Below are positions 18,612-27,425 of a stretch of DNA of 60,007 nucleotides, in pieces. The position numbers and the translations under genes were made by a program. The notes beneath the pieces were generated by a model. The model did not search any database. It was not told where the DNA came from and saw nothing but the letters and a program-made list of their open reading frames with translations. Source of the DNA: [Streptosporangium] indianense (GTDB lineage: Bacteria; Actinomycetota; Actinomycetes; Streptomycetales; Streptomycetaceae); assembly GCF_021474405.1 (NCBI RefSeq), contig NZ_JAKEIO010000033.1, forward strand, positions 1 through 60,007, given 5' to 3'. Numbering within the stretch: position 1 is the first letter of the stretch; each line of letters opens with the position of its first letter.

Positions 18612-21011
18612 TCAGCGCTTGCCGCCCTTGGGGTCCGCCAGCCCCGCGCGGCGCAGCGCATCTGCCATCGCGCTGTTGGCAGGCGGCGGCGCCTGACGCG
18701 AACCGCCACCACGGCCGCCGCCACCGACACGCCCGCCCTGCCGCTGCTGCGGCGGACGCCCACCCCGCTGCCGACGCTCACCGGAGCCGCCGCCCTTGCC
18801 CTGCGAGGCCGCCGCCTCGTCCTCCAGGCGCAGCGTCAGTGAGATCCGCTTGCGCGGGATGTCGACGTCGAGGACCTTCACCTTGACGATGTCGCCGGGC
18901 TTCACCACGTCCCGCGGGTCCTTCACGAACGTCTTCGACATGGCGGAGACGTGCACCAGGCCGTCCTGGTGGACGCCCACGTCGACGAACGCCCCGAACG
19001 CGGCGACGTTCGTCACGACGCCCTCCAGGATCATCCCGGACGACAGGTCGGAGATCTTCTCCACGCCCTCCTTGAAGACGGCCGTCTTGAAGGCCGGGCG
19101 CGGGTCGCGGCCCGGCTTCTCCAGCTCCTTGAGGATGTCGGTCACCGTCGGCAGACCGAACGACTCGTCGACGAAGTCCTGCGGCTTCAGCGAGCGCAGC
19201 ACCGCCGTGTTGCCGATGAGCGCGGCGACCTCCTGCCCGGCGGTCTTCACCATGCGCCGGACCACCGGGTAGGCCTCCGGGTGCACGCTCGACGCGTCCA
19301 GCGGGTCGTCACCGCCGCGGATGCGCAGGAAGCCCGCGCACTGCTCGTACGCCTTCGGGCCGAGCCGGGCCACCTTCTTCAGCTCGCCGCGGGCCTTGAA
19401 CGGTCCGTTCTGGTCCCGGTGCGCCACGATGTTCTCGGCGAGCCCGGAGGTGATGCCGGAGACCCGGGCGAGCAGCGGGGCCGACGCCGTGTTGACGTCG
19501 ACGCCCACGCCGTTCACACAGTCCTCCACCACCGCGTCCAGCGAACGCGACAGCTTCACCTCGGACAGGTCGTGCTGGTACTGGCCGACACCGATCGACT
19601 TCGGGTCGATCTTCACCAGCTCGGCCAGCGGGTCCTGGAGCCGCCGGGCGATCGACACGGCGCCGCGCAGCGACACGTCCATGTCGGGCAGTTCCTGCGA
19701 GGCGAAGGCCGACGCCGAGTACACGGACGCTCCGGCCTCGGACACCATCACCTTCGTGAGGTTCAGCTCGGGGTGCTTGGTGATCAGTTCGCCCGCGAGC
19801 TTGTCGGTCTCGCGGGAGGCGGTGCCGTTGCCGATGGCGACCAGCTCGACCGCGTGCTCCTTCGCGAGCCGGGCCAGCTTGGCGATGGCCTCGTCCCACC
19901 GGTTGGCCGGGACGTGGGGGTGGATGACGTCCGTGGCGACGACCTTGCCGGTCGCGTCGACGACGGCGACCTTCACGCCGGTACGGAAACCGGGGTCGAG
20001 GCCGAGCGTCGCGCGGGTGCCCGCCGGGGCGGCGAGCAGCAGGTCGCGCAGGTTCGCCGCGAAGACCCGCACGGCCTCGTCCTCGGCGGCGGTGCGCAGC
20101 CGCAGCCGCAGGTCGAGGCCGAGGTGGACGAGGATGCGGGTGCGCCACGCCCAGCGGACGGTGTCCTTCAGCCACTTGTCGCCGGGGCGGCCCCGGTCGG
20201 TGATCCCGAACCGGTGGGCGACGATCCCCTCGTACGAGGACGGGCCGTCGGTCGGCTCCTCGGGCTCCAGGACGAGGTCGAGGACCTCCTCCTTCTCGCC
20301 GCGCAGCATCGCGAGGACCCGGTGCGAGGGCAGGTCCGTGAACGGTTCGGCGAAGTCGAAGTAGTCGGCGAACTTCGCCCCCGCCTCCTCCTTGCCCTCC
20401 CGCACCTTGGCGGCCAGCCGCCCGCGCACCCACATGCGCTCGCGCAGTTCGCCGATGAGGTCGGCGTCCTCCGAGAAGCGCTCCGTGAGGATGGCCCGGG
20501 CGCCGTCCAGGGCCGCCTGCGGATCGGCCACGCCCTTGTCGGCGTCGACGAACGCGGCGGCCGCGGCGAGGGGGTCGACGGACGGATCGCGGAGCAGCCC
20601 CTCCGCCAGCGGCGTCAGCCCCGCCTCACGGGCGATCTGCGCCTTGGTGCGCCGCTTGGGCTTGTACGGGAGGTAGATGTCCTCCAGGCGCGCCTTCGTC
20701 TCGGCACCCCGGATGCTCGCCTCCAGCTCGTCGGTGAGCTTGCCCTGCTCGCGCACCGACTCCAGGATCGCCGTCCGCCGCTCCTCCAGTTCCCGGAGGT
20801 AGCGCAGTCGCTCCTCGACGCTGCGCAGCTGCGCGTCGTCGAGCATCTCGGTCGCTTCCTTGCGGTAGCGGGCGATGAAGGGCACCGTGGAACCGCCGTC
20901 GAGCAGTTCCACGGCGGCCCTGACCTGCCGCTCCCGTACGCCGAGCTCCTCGGCGATCCTGCCTTCGATGGACACTGCGCTGATGGACCCGTTGGACCCG
21001 GGTGTCGTCAC
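18612..21011 (-). CDS. tex: Tex-family S1 RNA-binding protein
   Basis: Transcription accessory protein of about 799 residues. The order is the Tex N-terminal helical domain ([20 protein letters not shown]), a YqgF/RNase-H-like domain opening with [18 protein letters not shown], a helix-hairpin-helix domain ([17 protein letters not shown]), and an S1 domain near the C-terminus ([20 protein letters not shown]). An unusual tail of about 60 residues, rich in Gly, Arg and Gln ([18 protein letters not shown]), follows the S1 domain and probably adds RNA contacts. Tex binds nucleic acid and influences transcription. Start choice is uncertain: GTG 21011 has GGAGAAGG about 12 bases upstream, and GTG 20975 just before [11 protein letters not shown] is an alternative without a good ribosome site. 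Confidence 0.93.
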   Translation of the reverse strand: MTTPGSNGSISAVSIEGRIAEELGVRERQVRAAVELLDGGSTVPFIARYRKEATEMLDDAQLRSVEERLRYLRELEERRTAILESVREQGKLTDELEASIRGAETKARLEDIYLPYKPKRRTKAQIAREAGLTPLAEGLLRDPSVDPLAAAAAFVDADKGVADPQAALDGARAILTERFSEDADLIGELRERMWVRGRLAAKVREGKEEAGAKFADYFDFAEPFTDLPSHRVLAMLRGEKEEVLDLVLEPEEPTDGPSSYEGIVAHRFGITDRGRPGDKWLKDTVRWAWRTRILVHLGLDLRLRLRTAAEDEAVRVFAANLRDLLLAAPAGTRATLGLDPGFRTGVKVAVVDATGKVVATDVIHPHVPANRWDEAIAKLARLAKEHAVELVAIGNGTASRETDKLAGELITKHPELNLTKVMVSEAGASVYSASAFASQELPDMDVSLRGAVSIARRLQDPLAELVKIDPKSIGVGQYQHDLSEVKLSRSLDAVVEDCVNGVGVDVNTASAPLLARVSGITSGLAENIVAHRDQNGPFKARGELKKVARLGPKAYEQCAGFLRIRGGDDPLDASSVHPEAYPVVRRMVKTAGQEVAALIGNTAVLRSLKPQDFVDESFGLPTVTDILKELEKPGRDPRPAFKTAVFKEGVEKISDLSSGMILEGVVTNVAAFGAFVDVGVHQDGLVHVSAMSKTFVKDPRDVVKPGDIVKVKVLDVDIPRKRISLTLRLEDEAAASQGKGGGSGERRQRGGRPPQQRQGGRVGGGGRGGGSRQAPPPANSAMADALRRAGLADPKGGKR

Positions 21012-21110
21012 GATCCCGTACCGCCTTCTCCACTGAGGTTGCGCGGCAATTGTGGCAGGTGACGCCGACACCCGGGGATCAGGGCGGTACCCGGCAGGTC
21101 GCGGTCCGGA

Positions 21111-21236
21111 TCACGCCCTGCGGGTGGAGGACGAGGCTCCGCCGAACAGCCGGGCCAGGGCCCGGAAGGGAAGCGTCACGACGGTGGCGATGGCGCCGCC
21201 GATCTGGCGCAGCACGTCTGCGATGGCACGGAACAC
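21111..21236 (-). CDS. Small LPFR-motif protein (41 residues)
   Basis: A short gene missed by ordinary length cut-offs. The start is GTG at 21236 with AAAGG 8 bases upstream, and the stop is TGA at 21111-21113. The product is basic and amphipathic, containing DVLRQIGGAIATVVTLPFR and ending in a Ser/Arg-rich tail. The TLPFRALARLF segment matches what I remember as the LPFR-motif small proteins, found in many Streptomyces genomes and not characterised. It could be membrane associated: residues 8-30 alternate hydrophobic and basic. It sits 100 bases upstream of tex on the same strand and could share its transcript. Function unknown. Confidence 0.7.
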   Translation of the reverse strand: MFRAIADVLRQIGGAIATVVTLPFRALARLFGGASSSTRRA

Positions 21237-21309
21237 GGAATTCACCTTTCTCCATTGCCGGCCGCGCGGCCGGTGGAGTGCGGGTACCTCACAGACGCGT
21301 CACCATGCG

Positions 21310-22179
21310 TCACCCCTTGCCGATGAGATCAGCCGGGAAGGCTCCCGCCCCGAGCGCCGCCCGCGCGAACAGCCCGCCCACCTCGGCCAGCCGGGCCACT
21401 CCTTGCGGGCCCAGGTGCGCGTAGGGGGCACGGTCCAGGCGGTCCGTCTCCTCCTCGATCTCCCGGCGCAGGGCGACGCCCTGCTCGTTGAGGTCGCCGG
21501 AATCGTCCAGCAGCCCGCGCTCCCGCAGCCGTTCGCTCGCCGCGTTCCACTCCTCCCGGCTCCAGCCACGGGTGGCGCACACCCACCTCGGGCTCATGCC
21601 CTTGCCCGTCGCCGTGTGGGTCACCATCGCCTCCAGCCCGTCGAGCCCCGCGGACATCAGGGCGGCCAGATGCCCGTCGCCCCGGTGCTCGCGCAGCAGG
21701 GTCGCCGCGTGCCAGTAGGCGAGGTGCGGTTCCTCGGGGACGGGCAGGTCGGCGTGTGCGGAGTACAGCGGCCGGGCCGCGCGCGAGCAGGCCTCGGCGG
21801 CGCGCAGGGCGAGCCGTGCCGCCTCGGCCATCTCCGCCGACGCCAGGGCCTCGTCGCCGAGCAGGCGCCGGAGGGTCGCGTCGACCGCACGCAGGCGTGC
21901 CGCCAGGACCTGTGCGGGCGCGGCGGTCTCCCACACCTTCGGCACGTACCGGGCGACGAGCTCGTGCTTGTAGTTGTAGAAGGCGGCCGTGACGGCCCCG
22001 GCCCCGACCGCTCCGAAGGCGGCGGCCCGTACGGCGAAGTTCACGGCGCGCGGGTCGGTGACCCCGACGGTGCCCAGCTCCCGTCCGAGGTCGGGGGAGA
22101 AGTAGTGCGTCGCGTGCAGGGAGTTGAGCACGGTGTGGCAGTGCCGGCCGGCGCGCGGCTCCAGAGCGGTGGTCGTCAT
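21310..22179 (-). CDS. SCO6745-family protein
   Basis: A 289-residue all-alpha protein. I recognise the family known in databases by the S. coelicolor locus SCO6745, found across actinomycetes: LNSLHATHYFSPDLGRELG near the N-terminus, AFGAVGAGAVTAAFYNY, and a C-terminal half with the helix-turn-helix-like segment GWSREEWNAASERLRERGLL. The C-terminal part resembles a winged helix of the MarR kind without clear DNA-contact residues. Function is unknown. The ATG at 22179 is preceded 11 bases upstream by the palindrome TACCAA-N4-TTGGTA, a probable operator, so expression is likely controlled by a TetR-like or autogenous regulator. Confidence 0.8.
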   Translation of the reverse strand: MTTTALEPRAGRHCHTVLNSLHATHYFSPDLGRELGTVGVTDPRAVNFAVRAAAFGAVGAGAVTAAFYNYKHELVARYVPKVWETAAPAQVLAARLRAVDATLRRLLGDEALASAEMAEAARLALRAAEACSRAARPLYSAHADLPVPEEPHLAYWHAATLLREHRGDGHLAALMSAGLDGLEAMVTHTATGKGMSPRWVCATRGWSREEWNAASERLRERGLLDDSGDLNEQGVALRREIEEETDRLDRAPYAHLGPQGVARLAEVGGLFARAALGAGAFPADLIGKG

Positions 22180-22190
22180 GCCGGGCAGGT

Positions 22191-22206
22191 TACCAACCGC
22201 TTGGTA
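22191..22206. promoter_or_regulatory. Palindromic operator TACCAA-N4-TTGGTA
   Basis: The 16-bp sequence TACCAACCGCTTGGTA has 6-bp perfect arms around CCGC. It lies 12-27 bases upstream of the SCO6745-family start codon, where a repressor would block transcription or early elongation. The regulator is not known. The divergent GlxA-type gene starts 136 bases away and could also be affected. Confidence 0.5.
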
Positions 22207-22341
22207 TGTCCGCCCCGGCCGCGGGCCATGGCCTGCCCCGGCCGTGTGCCCCTTGGTCTGCCCCAGCCGTGTGCCGCATGGCAGGAAAGGTGGGGTACTC
22301 GTCCTTGCGGCCATGCTCGCGCCCCGCGAAGAATCGTCGGC

Positions 22342-23301
22342 ATGGCCCCCCGCACGGTGCTCGCCGTCCTCTTCGACGGCTTGCAGAGTCTCGACGTCAC
22401 CGGGCCCGTGGAGGTCTTCGCGGGCGCGGAACTGCTCGCCCCGGACACGTACCGGATCCGCACCGCCTCCCTGGACGGGGCACCCGTGCGGACCACCAGC
22501 GGACTGACCCTCGTGCCCGACGAGTCGCTGGCCTCCGCGCCCGCCCCGGACATCCTCCTGGTCCCCGGCGGCACGGGCAGCCTGCGGCCCGACCCGCGCC
22601 TGGTCGACTGGGTGCGCGAACGCGGGCCGCGTGCGGAGCGCCTGGTCTCGGTGTGCACCGGCGCCGCCGTGCTCGCCGGGGCGGGACTGCTGGACGGCCG
22701 TCGCGCCACGACCCACTGGGCCTACTGCGACCGGCTCGCCCGCGAGCACCCGGCCGTCACGATCGACCCCGACCCCGTCTACGTGCGCGACGGGCACATC
22801 GCGACCTCGGCCGGTGTCACCGCCGGGATCGACCTGGCCCTCGCCCTGGTCGAGGAGGACCTGGGACGGGACGCCGCTCTCACCATCGCCCGCCACCTGG
22901 TGGTGTTCCTGCGCAGGCCCGGCAGCCAGGCCCAGTTCAGCGCCCAGCTCGCGGCCCAGACCGCACAGCGCGAACCACTGCGGGACGTCCAGCGCTGGAT
23001 CACCGACCACCCCGAGGCGGATCTCTGCGTCGAGACCCTGGCCGCCCGCGCCCGCCTCTCACCCCGCCACTTCGCCCGCGCCTTCCGCGCCGAGACCGGT
23101 ATGACACCGGGCCGCTACGTGGACCGCGTCCGCCTCGAACACGCCCGGCGCCTCCTGGAGGACACCGCCGACGGCATCGAGGAGATCGCCCGCACCAGCG
23201 GCTACGGCACGTCCGAGGCCATGCGCCGCGCCTTCGTCAGGACCCTGGGCACGCCCCCGGCCGAGTACCGCCGCCGCTTCCGCCCCGCGACCACGTCCTG
23301 A
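22342..23301 (+). CDS. GlxA-family AraC-type transcriptional regulator
   Basis: A 319-residue regulator with an N-terminal DJ-1/PfpI-like domain (1-195) and a C-terminal AraC/XylS DNA-binding domain (about 215-315). The DJ-1 domain keeps the nucleophile elbow SVCTGAAVLAGAGLLDGRRA followed by TTHW, and the HTH domain has LAARARLSPRHFARAFRAET and the second helix GYGTSEAMRRAFVRTLG. GlxA proteins sense unknown ligands with the DJ-1 domain and activate genes often encoding amidotransferase-like proteins. The next gene encodes a free-standing DJ-1/PfpI protein 31 bases downstream, so the pair is a plausible regulator-enzyme unit. ATG 22342 is the start, although the upstream GTG codons cannot be excluded. 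Confidence 0.9.
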   Translation: MAPRTVLAVLFDGLQSLDVTGPVEVFAGAELLAPDTYRIRTASLDGAPVRTTSGLTLVPDESLASAPAPDILLVPGGTGSLRPDPRLVDWVRERGPRAERLVSVCTGAAVLAGAGLLDGRRATTHWAYCDRLAREHPAVTIDPDPVYVRDGHIATSAGVTAGIDLALALVEEDLGRDAALTIARHLVVFLRRPGSQAQFSAQLAAQTAQREPLRDVQRWITDHPEADLCVETLAARARLSPRHFARAFRAETGMTPGRYVDRVRLEHARRLLEDTADGIEEIARTSGYGTSEAMRRAFVRTLGTPPAEYRRRFRPATTS

Positions 23302-23332
23302 CCCCTCGAACTCCGCCTGCTGAAGGGACCTC

Positions 23333-23968
23333 ATGCAGATCGCCATCGTCCTCTACGACCGCTTCACCGCCCTCGACGCCGTCGGCCCCTACGAGACCCT
23401 CGGCCGGCTCCCGGACGCCGAGACCGTCTTCGTCGCCGAGGAGGCCGGCCCCGTGCGCAACGACTCGGGGAACCTCGCGCTCCTCGCCGACCGGGCCCTG
23501 GCCGAGGTGCCCCACCCCGACATCATCGTGGTCCCGGGCGGCCCGGGCCCGCTCCCCCTGGCGGCGGACGGCCCTCTGCTCACCTGGCTGCGCACCGCCG
23601 ACGCCGCCAGCACCTGGACGACGTCCGTGTGCACCGGCTCCCTGCTGCTCGCCGCGGCCGGACTGCTCCGGGGCCGCCGCGCGACGTCCCACTGGCTGGC
23701 CCTGGAGGAACTGAAGCGCCACGGCGCCGACCCGACGGGGGAGCGGGTCGTCACCGACGGCAAGTACGTCACGGCGGCCGGCGTCTCCTCCGGCATCGAC
23801 ATGGGGCTGACCCTGCTCGGCCGGATCGCGGGCGACGACCACGCGCGGCTCGTCCAGCTCGGCACCGAATACGACCCGCAGCCGCCCTACGACGCCGGAT
23901 CACCCGAGAAGGCCCCCGCACACCTCGTCGAACTGTTCCGCGAGCACTCCGGGGTCATCCTGACGTAG
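23333..23968 (+). CDS. DJ-1/PfpI family protein
   Basis: Single-domain protein of 211 residues. Alpha/beta flavodoxin-like order with the nucleophile elbow TSVCTGSLLLAAAGLLRGRR and the following TSHW, matching the DJ-1/PfpI isonitrile hydratase and amidase-like subgroup. GlxA-linked members are usually of this type. Ribosome site AAGGGACC lies before ATG 23333. It is co-directional with the GlxA regulator, and its 3' end overlaps the convergent crotonase by 14 bases. Enzyme activity (glyoxalase, isonitrile hydratase or chaperone) cannot be chosen from sequence. Confidence 0.88.
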   Translation: MQIAIVLYDRFTALDAVGPYETLGRLPDAETVFVAEEAGPVRNDSGNLALLADRALAEVPHPDIIVVPGGPGPLPLAADGPLLTWLRTADAASTWTTSVCTGSLLLAAAGLLRGRRATSHWLALEELKRHGADPTGERVVTDGKYVTAAGVSSGIDMGLTLLGRIAGDDHARLVQLGTEYDPQPPYDAGSPEKAPAHLVELFREHSGVILT

Positions 23969-24710
23969 GCACGCTCCAGCCGAACCGCGGCTGCCGGCGC
24001 TCCAGGAACGCGGCGACACCCTCCGCGGTGTCGCCGCTCGCCCGGGCCTGCCCGGCCCAGTGCGCGTCCCGGTCCGTGCGCCCGTCCGCGAACTCCTTGG
24101 CCGCCGCCTGCGTCAGCTGCGAACGGGACACCAGGATCCGGGTGAACTCCTCGACCCGCTTGCCGAGTTCGTCCCCGGGCAGCACCTCGTCCACCAGCCC
24201 GGTGCGCAGCGCCCGCGGCGCGTCGATCAACTCGCCCGAGAACAGCAGGTACTTGGCGGCGGCCGGCCCCACCAGGGACACCAGCCGCCGGGTCGAGGAC
24301 GCCGGGTACACGATGCCGAGCTTCGCGGGCGTCACACCGAACAGCGCGCCCTCCTCGGCGAACCGCAGATCACAGGCCGCGGCCAGCTGCGACCCGCCGC
24401 CCACGCAGTGCCCCCGGATGGCGGCCAGTGTCGGCTTCGGGAACGCGGCCAGCGCCTCCTCGGCCCGCACGGCCAGCCCCTGCGCCTCCTCCGGCGAGCC
24501 CCGCAGCGTCGAGATGTCGGCCCCGGCGCAGAACGTCCCGCCCTCGCCGGTCAGCACCAGCGCCCGCACGGCCGCATCGCCCGCGAGCTCCTCCAGCAAC
24601 GGCGGGAGGGAGCGCCACATGGCGGCCGTCATGGCGTTGCGCTTCTCGGGATGACGTATGACGACCGTCGCGACCGACCCGGTCACGCGGTGCTCCAGCT
24701 GCGGCTCCAT
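23955..24710 (-). CDS. Enoyl-CoA hydratase/isomerase (crotonase) family protein
   Basis: A 251-residue crotonase. It has the N-terminal HPEKRNAMT strand-turn, the first oxyanion-hole segment GTFCAGADI, and the second segment GHCVGGGSQLAAACDLRFA around residue 105. One acidic catalytic residue of classical hydratases is not obvious because the segment after VYPASSTRRLVSLVG lacks the usual Glu pair, so isomerase, hydrolase or other crotonase chemistry is possible. The start at 24710 (ATG, then EPQLEHRV) precedes the first beta strand. It stands alone, and its 3' end overlaps the PfpI gene. Confidence 0.85.
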   Translation of the reverse strand: MEPQLEHRVTGSVATVVIRHPEKRNAMTAAMWRSLPPLLEELAGDAAVRALVLTGEGGTFCAGADISTLRGSPEEAQGLAVRAEEALAAFPKPTLAAIRGHCVGGGSQLAAACDLRFAEEGALFGVTPAKLGIVYPASSTRRLVSLVGPAAAKYLLFSGELIDAPRALRTGLVDEVLPGDELGKRVEEFTRILVSRSQLTQAAAKEFADGRTDRDAHWAGQARASGDTAEGVAAFLERRQPRFGWSVPTSG

Positions 24711-24892
24711 GTGCCGGATGCTATCCGGATGCCAAACCCGTACAACCCGAATAGTTCGCCGAGACGGCACAACAGGGACAGGACCAGTCCCACAACTGAC
24801 CGTGTCATACGCCAACGGTCAGAAGTGCTCGATACCTGCTGACTTGTGTTCAGTCCCGGGGTGCGGGGCGCATCGTTCCCAACACTCGAGGT

Positions 24893-25435
24893 GTGGCGAC
24901 AATCGAGCGCGAGGGTGGCGACCGGACTATGGACGACCAGGGGCGTGGATTCGGTCCGCGCCCGGAGGGCGGTGCGGCGCCCCTCGGTCCGGCGCCCGCG
25001 GACCCGCTGCCGTACGAAGGGGTGTGGAGGTTCACCGCGCCGGCGGTCGAAGCCTCGGTCCCGCAGGCACGGCACGCCGTACGGGACCTGCTGCGGCGTC
25101 AGGGAGTGCCGGTCTCGGACGACCTGGCCCAAGGACTCCTGCTGATCGTCTCGGAGCTGGTGACGAACGCCGTGAAGCACGCGGCGGTGCTGTCGCCGAC
25201 GGTCGCCGTCGAACTGGCCGTCGGCGCCGACTGGCTCCGGGTGTCCGTGGAGGACAACCACCCCTACCGGCCCACCGCCCTGGAGACCGACCACGGCCGG
25301 ACCGGCGGACGGGGCCTGCTCCTGGTGCGCGAAATCACCCGCGAGGCGGGCGGGGTGTGCGAGGTCGATCACACCGCGAGCGGCGGCAAGGTGATCTGGG
25401 CCGCCCTGCCGCTCAAACCCGCGCGCTACACGTAG
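24893..25435 (+). CDS. Anti-sigma-type histidine-kinase-like ATPase (SpoIIAB/RsbW fold)
   Basis: A 180-residue protein with a Gly/Pro-rich N-terminus of about 40 residues, then a GHKL ATPase domain: the N-box LLIVSELVTNAVKHAA, the G1-box VSVEDN, and the G2-box TGGRGLLLVREITREAGG. It is the free-standing GHKL type abundant in Streptomyces, usually anti-sigma-factor kinases or general regulators. No sigma factor or anti-sigma antagonist is adjacent, so its partner is unknown. Start uncertainty: GTG 24893 gives the longest form and ATG 24929 gives 168 residues with GAGGG upstream. Upstream DNA is AT-richer than average and probably holds the promoter. Confidence 0.85.
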   Translation: MATIEREGGDRTMDDQGRGFGPRPEGGAAPLGPAPADPLPYEGVWRFTAPAVEASVPQARHAVRDLLRRQGVPVSDDLAQGLLLIVSELVTNAVKHAAVLSPTVAVELAVGADWLRVSVEDNHPYRPTALETDHGRTGGRGLLLVREITREAGGVCEVDHTASGGKVIWAALPLKPARYT

Positions 25436-25456
25436 GACCCGTCACCGGGCTCCCGG

Positions 25457-26050
25457 TCACCAGCCGGCCGAGGGGCCCGTCAACTCCCTGATCGCCGGTC
25501 GGGCCGCGTCCAGGACGGTCATGAACCAGGCCGAGAAGGTGTCCTTGGCGTGCCGCTCCGCCAGCTCCGGCGGGGTCACGAACACCGTCGACGCCACCTC
25601 CGCCGGGTCCGGCCGCACCACGGCCTGCACCATGCCGACGAAGAGGTGGTTGTACTCCTGCTCCACCAGACCGGACTCCGGGTCCGGGTGGTTGTAGCGG
25701 ACCGTGCCCGCCTCGGCCAGCAGGGACGGGGAGGCGCCGAGCTCCTCGAACGTGCGCCGCGCCGCCGCCGCGAAGGGCGCCTCACCGGGGTAGGGGTGGC
25801 CGCAGCACGTGTTGGACCACACACCGGGGGAGTGGTACTTGCCCAGCGCGCGCTGCTGCAGCAGCAGCCGGCCGTACTCGTCGAAGAGGAACACGGAGAA
25901 CGCGCGGTGCAGCTGTCCGGGCGGCTGGTGGGCGGCGAGCTTCTCCGCGGTGCCGATCGTCACGCCGTCCTCGTCGACCAGTTCCAGCAAAATCGCGTCT
26001 GCGGTGCCGTTCGACGGGTTGTGCGTCGCGGTGGCAGGTGTGATCGGCAT
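25457..26050 (-). CDS. idi: Isopentenyl-diphosphate delta-isomerase type I
   Basis: Type I (Nudix-fold) isomerase of 197 residues converting IPP to DMAPP. The active-site Cys is in WSNTCCGHPYPGE and the catalytic Glu in EQEYNHLFVG, with metal-binding His near the N-terminus (PGQLHRAFSVFLFD) and the helix RRTFEELGAS of the Nudix box. The second of two ATG codons (26050) is chosen because GAAGG sits 6 bases before it; the first, 26056, is immediately adjacent to that site. IPP isomerase is needed to make the allylic primer for squalene, so the gene supports the hopanoid operon 10 kb away, though it is transcribed in the opposite direction. The 291 bases upstream hold no gene I can support. Confidence 0.95.
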   Translation of the reverse strand: MPITPATATHNPSNGTADAILLELVDEDGVTIGTAEKLAAHQPPGQLHRAFSVFLFDEYGRLLLQQRALGKYHSPGVWSNTCCGHPYPGEAPFAAAARRTFEELGASPSLLAEAGTVRYNHPDPESGLVEQEYNHLFVGMVQAVVRPDPAEVASTVFVTPPELAERHAKDTFSAWFMTVLDAARPAIRELTGPSAGW

Positions 26051-26341
26051 ACCCATCCTTCACATCGGTCTTCGCGCCCCAAGTCTGCCGTACGAATCCG
26101 GCACTCCCGGCACTTCGCGGCCCGCCCGCATGTCCCGCGCGGCGACGCGGACCGTGGCCGGCGCCGGTCGGACGCCGGGAAGGGGACCCGGTAGAGGATC
26201 GTGCCCGGCCGGGCAGGCGGAAAATCGTCCCCACCGGGTCTGTGGGGCTCAGGACGCGGGCGCGCGGCGGAGGGCTGCGCTCCCCGGCGCACGCGCGGCG
26301 GCATGCGCCCCACCTGCCTCAGGCGCCTCCCGGCCACCGCG

Positions 26342-27280
26342 TCAGTGGCAGAGCCGCGCCTCGTGCTCCGCGTGCCCGCTCGGCTCCAGCTGGAAGGTGC
26401 AGTGCTCCACGTCGAAATGGTCCCCGAGGCAGCTCTGGAGCTCGTGCAGCATCTTCTCGTGCCCTATCGCGTTCAGGGCCTCCGGGCTGACCACGACGTG
26501 CGCCGACAGGACCGGCATCCCGGAAGTGATCGTCCAGGCGTGCAGGTCGTGGACGTCCTCCACCCCGTCCGTGGCGAGGATGTGCGACCGCACCTCCGCC
26601 ATGTCGACGTCCCTGGGAGCCGCCTCCAGCAGCACGGACAGCGTCTCGCTCAGCAACTTCCAGGTGCGGGGCGCGATCATCAGCGCGATGACGAGCGAGG
26701 CGATCGGATCGGCGGCCTGCCAGCCCGTGAGCATGATCACCACGGAGGAGGCGATCACCGTGACCGACCCCAGGGCGTCGGCCGCCACCTCCAGGAATGC
26801 GCCGCGCACGTTCAGGCTCTCCTTCTGCCCGCGCATCAGCAGCGACAGCGACACCAGGTTCGCCACCAGGCCGATCGCGCCGAACAGCAGCGCCAGCCGG
26901 CCCTCGGTCTCCGCCGGCGTGATGAAGCGCTGGACCGACTCGTACACGACGTAGCCGCCGGCACCGAGCAGCAGCAGGCAGTTGGCCAGGGCGGCGAGGA
27001 TCTCGGCCCGGGCGTAGCCGAAGGTGGCCCGCTCGCTGGGCGGCCGGTTCGCGAAGTGGATCGCGAGCAGCGCCATGCCCAGGCCCAGCGCGTCCGTCGC
27101 CATGTGCGCGGAGTCCGCGACGAGCGCGAGCGAGTCGGCGAGGGCGCCGCCGACGATCTGCACGACGACGATGCCGAGCGTGATCGCCAGCGCGACGCGC
27201 AGCCTGCCGCGGTACGCCGAGGTCGCCGTACCGCCGGCCGCCGCGCCGTGCGCGTGCCCGTGATCGTGCCCAGCCCCCAT
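26342..27280 (-). CDS. CDF-family divalent cation exporter
   Basis: Cation-diffusion-facilitator of 312 residues. The His-rich start AGHDHGHAHG is a metal-collecting tail. TM2 has the metal site LVADSAHMATDALGLGMALL (HxxxD), TM5 the second site (GSVTVIASSVVIMLTGWQAADPIAS), with a cytoplasmic ferredoxin-like C-domain (VEDVHDLHAWTIT). It exports Zn2+, and possibly Cd2+ or Co2+, in exchange for protons. The start ATG 27280 has AGGAGG 10 bases upstream. Nearest neighbours are idi and galE with no functional link apparent. Confidence 0.94.
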   Translation of the reverse strand: MGAGHDHGHAHGAAAGGTATSAYRGRLRVALAITLGIVVVQIVGGALADSLALVADSAHMATDALGLGMALLAIHFANRPPSERATFGYARAEILAALANCLLLLGAGGYVVYESVQRFITPAETEGRLALLFGAIGLVANLVSLSLLMRGQKESLNVRGAFLEVAADALGSVTVIASSVVIMLTGWQAADPIASLVIALMIAPRTWKLLSETLSVLLEAAPRDVDMAEVRSHILATDGVEDVHDLHAWTITSGMPVLSAHVVVSPEALNAIGHEKMLHELQSCLGDHFDVEHCTFQLEPSGHAEHEARLCH

Positions 27281-27379
27281 GAGAAGTCAGCCTCCTGTGT
27301 CCGCCTGATCGTGCTCGGGCACCCCAGTGAACTACGGGGAGGGGGTATCTGCAACGCGGCACTGAACACCGTTGTCATG

Positions 27380-27416
27380 TGCCCTGACCTGCGGAAACGA
27401 AGTGCAGGTCAGGGCA
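27380..27416 (-). terminator. Terminator hairpin after galE
   Basis: Perfect 13-bp inverted repeat TGCCCTGACCTGC / GCAGGTCAGGGCA with an 11-base loop, 10 bases beyond the galE stop on the minus strand. It lies between the 3' end of galE and the upstream region of the CDF gene, so it insulates the two. Confidence 0.8.
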
Positions 27417-27425
27417 TCGCGGGGG

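Noticed and set aside
24683..25372. Antisense frame of 229 residues across the ATPase gene
   Set aside because: Overlaps the well-supported anti-sigma-type ATPase and has no domain pattern.
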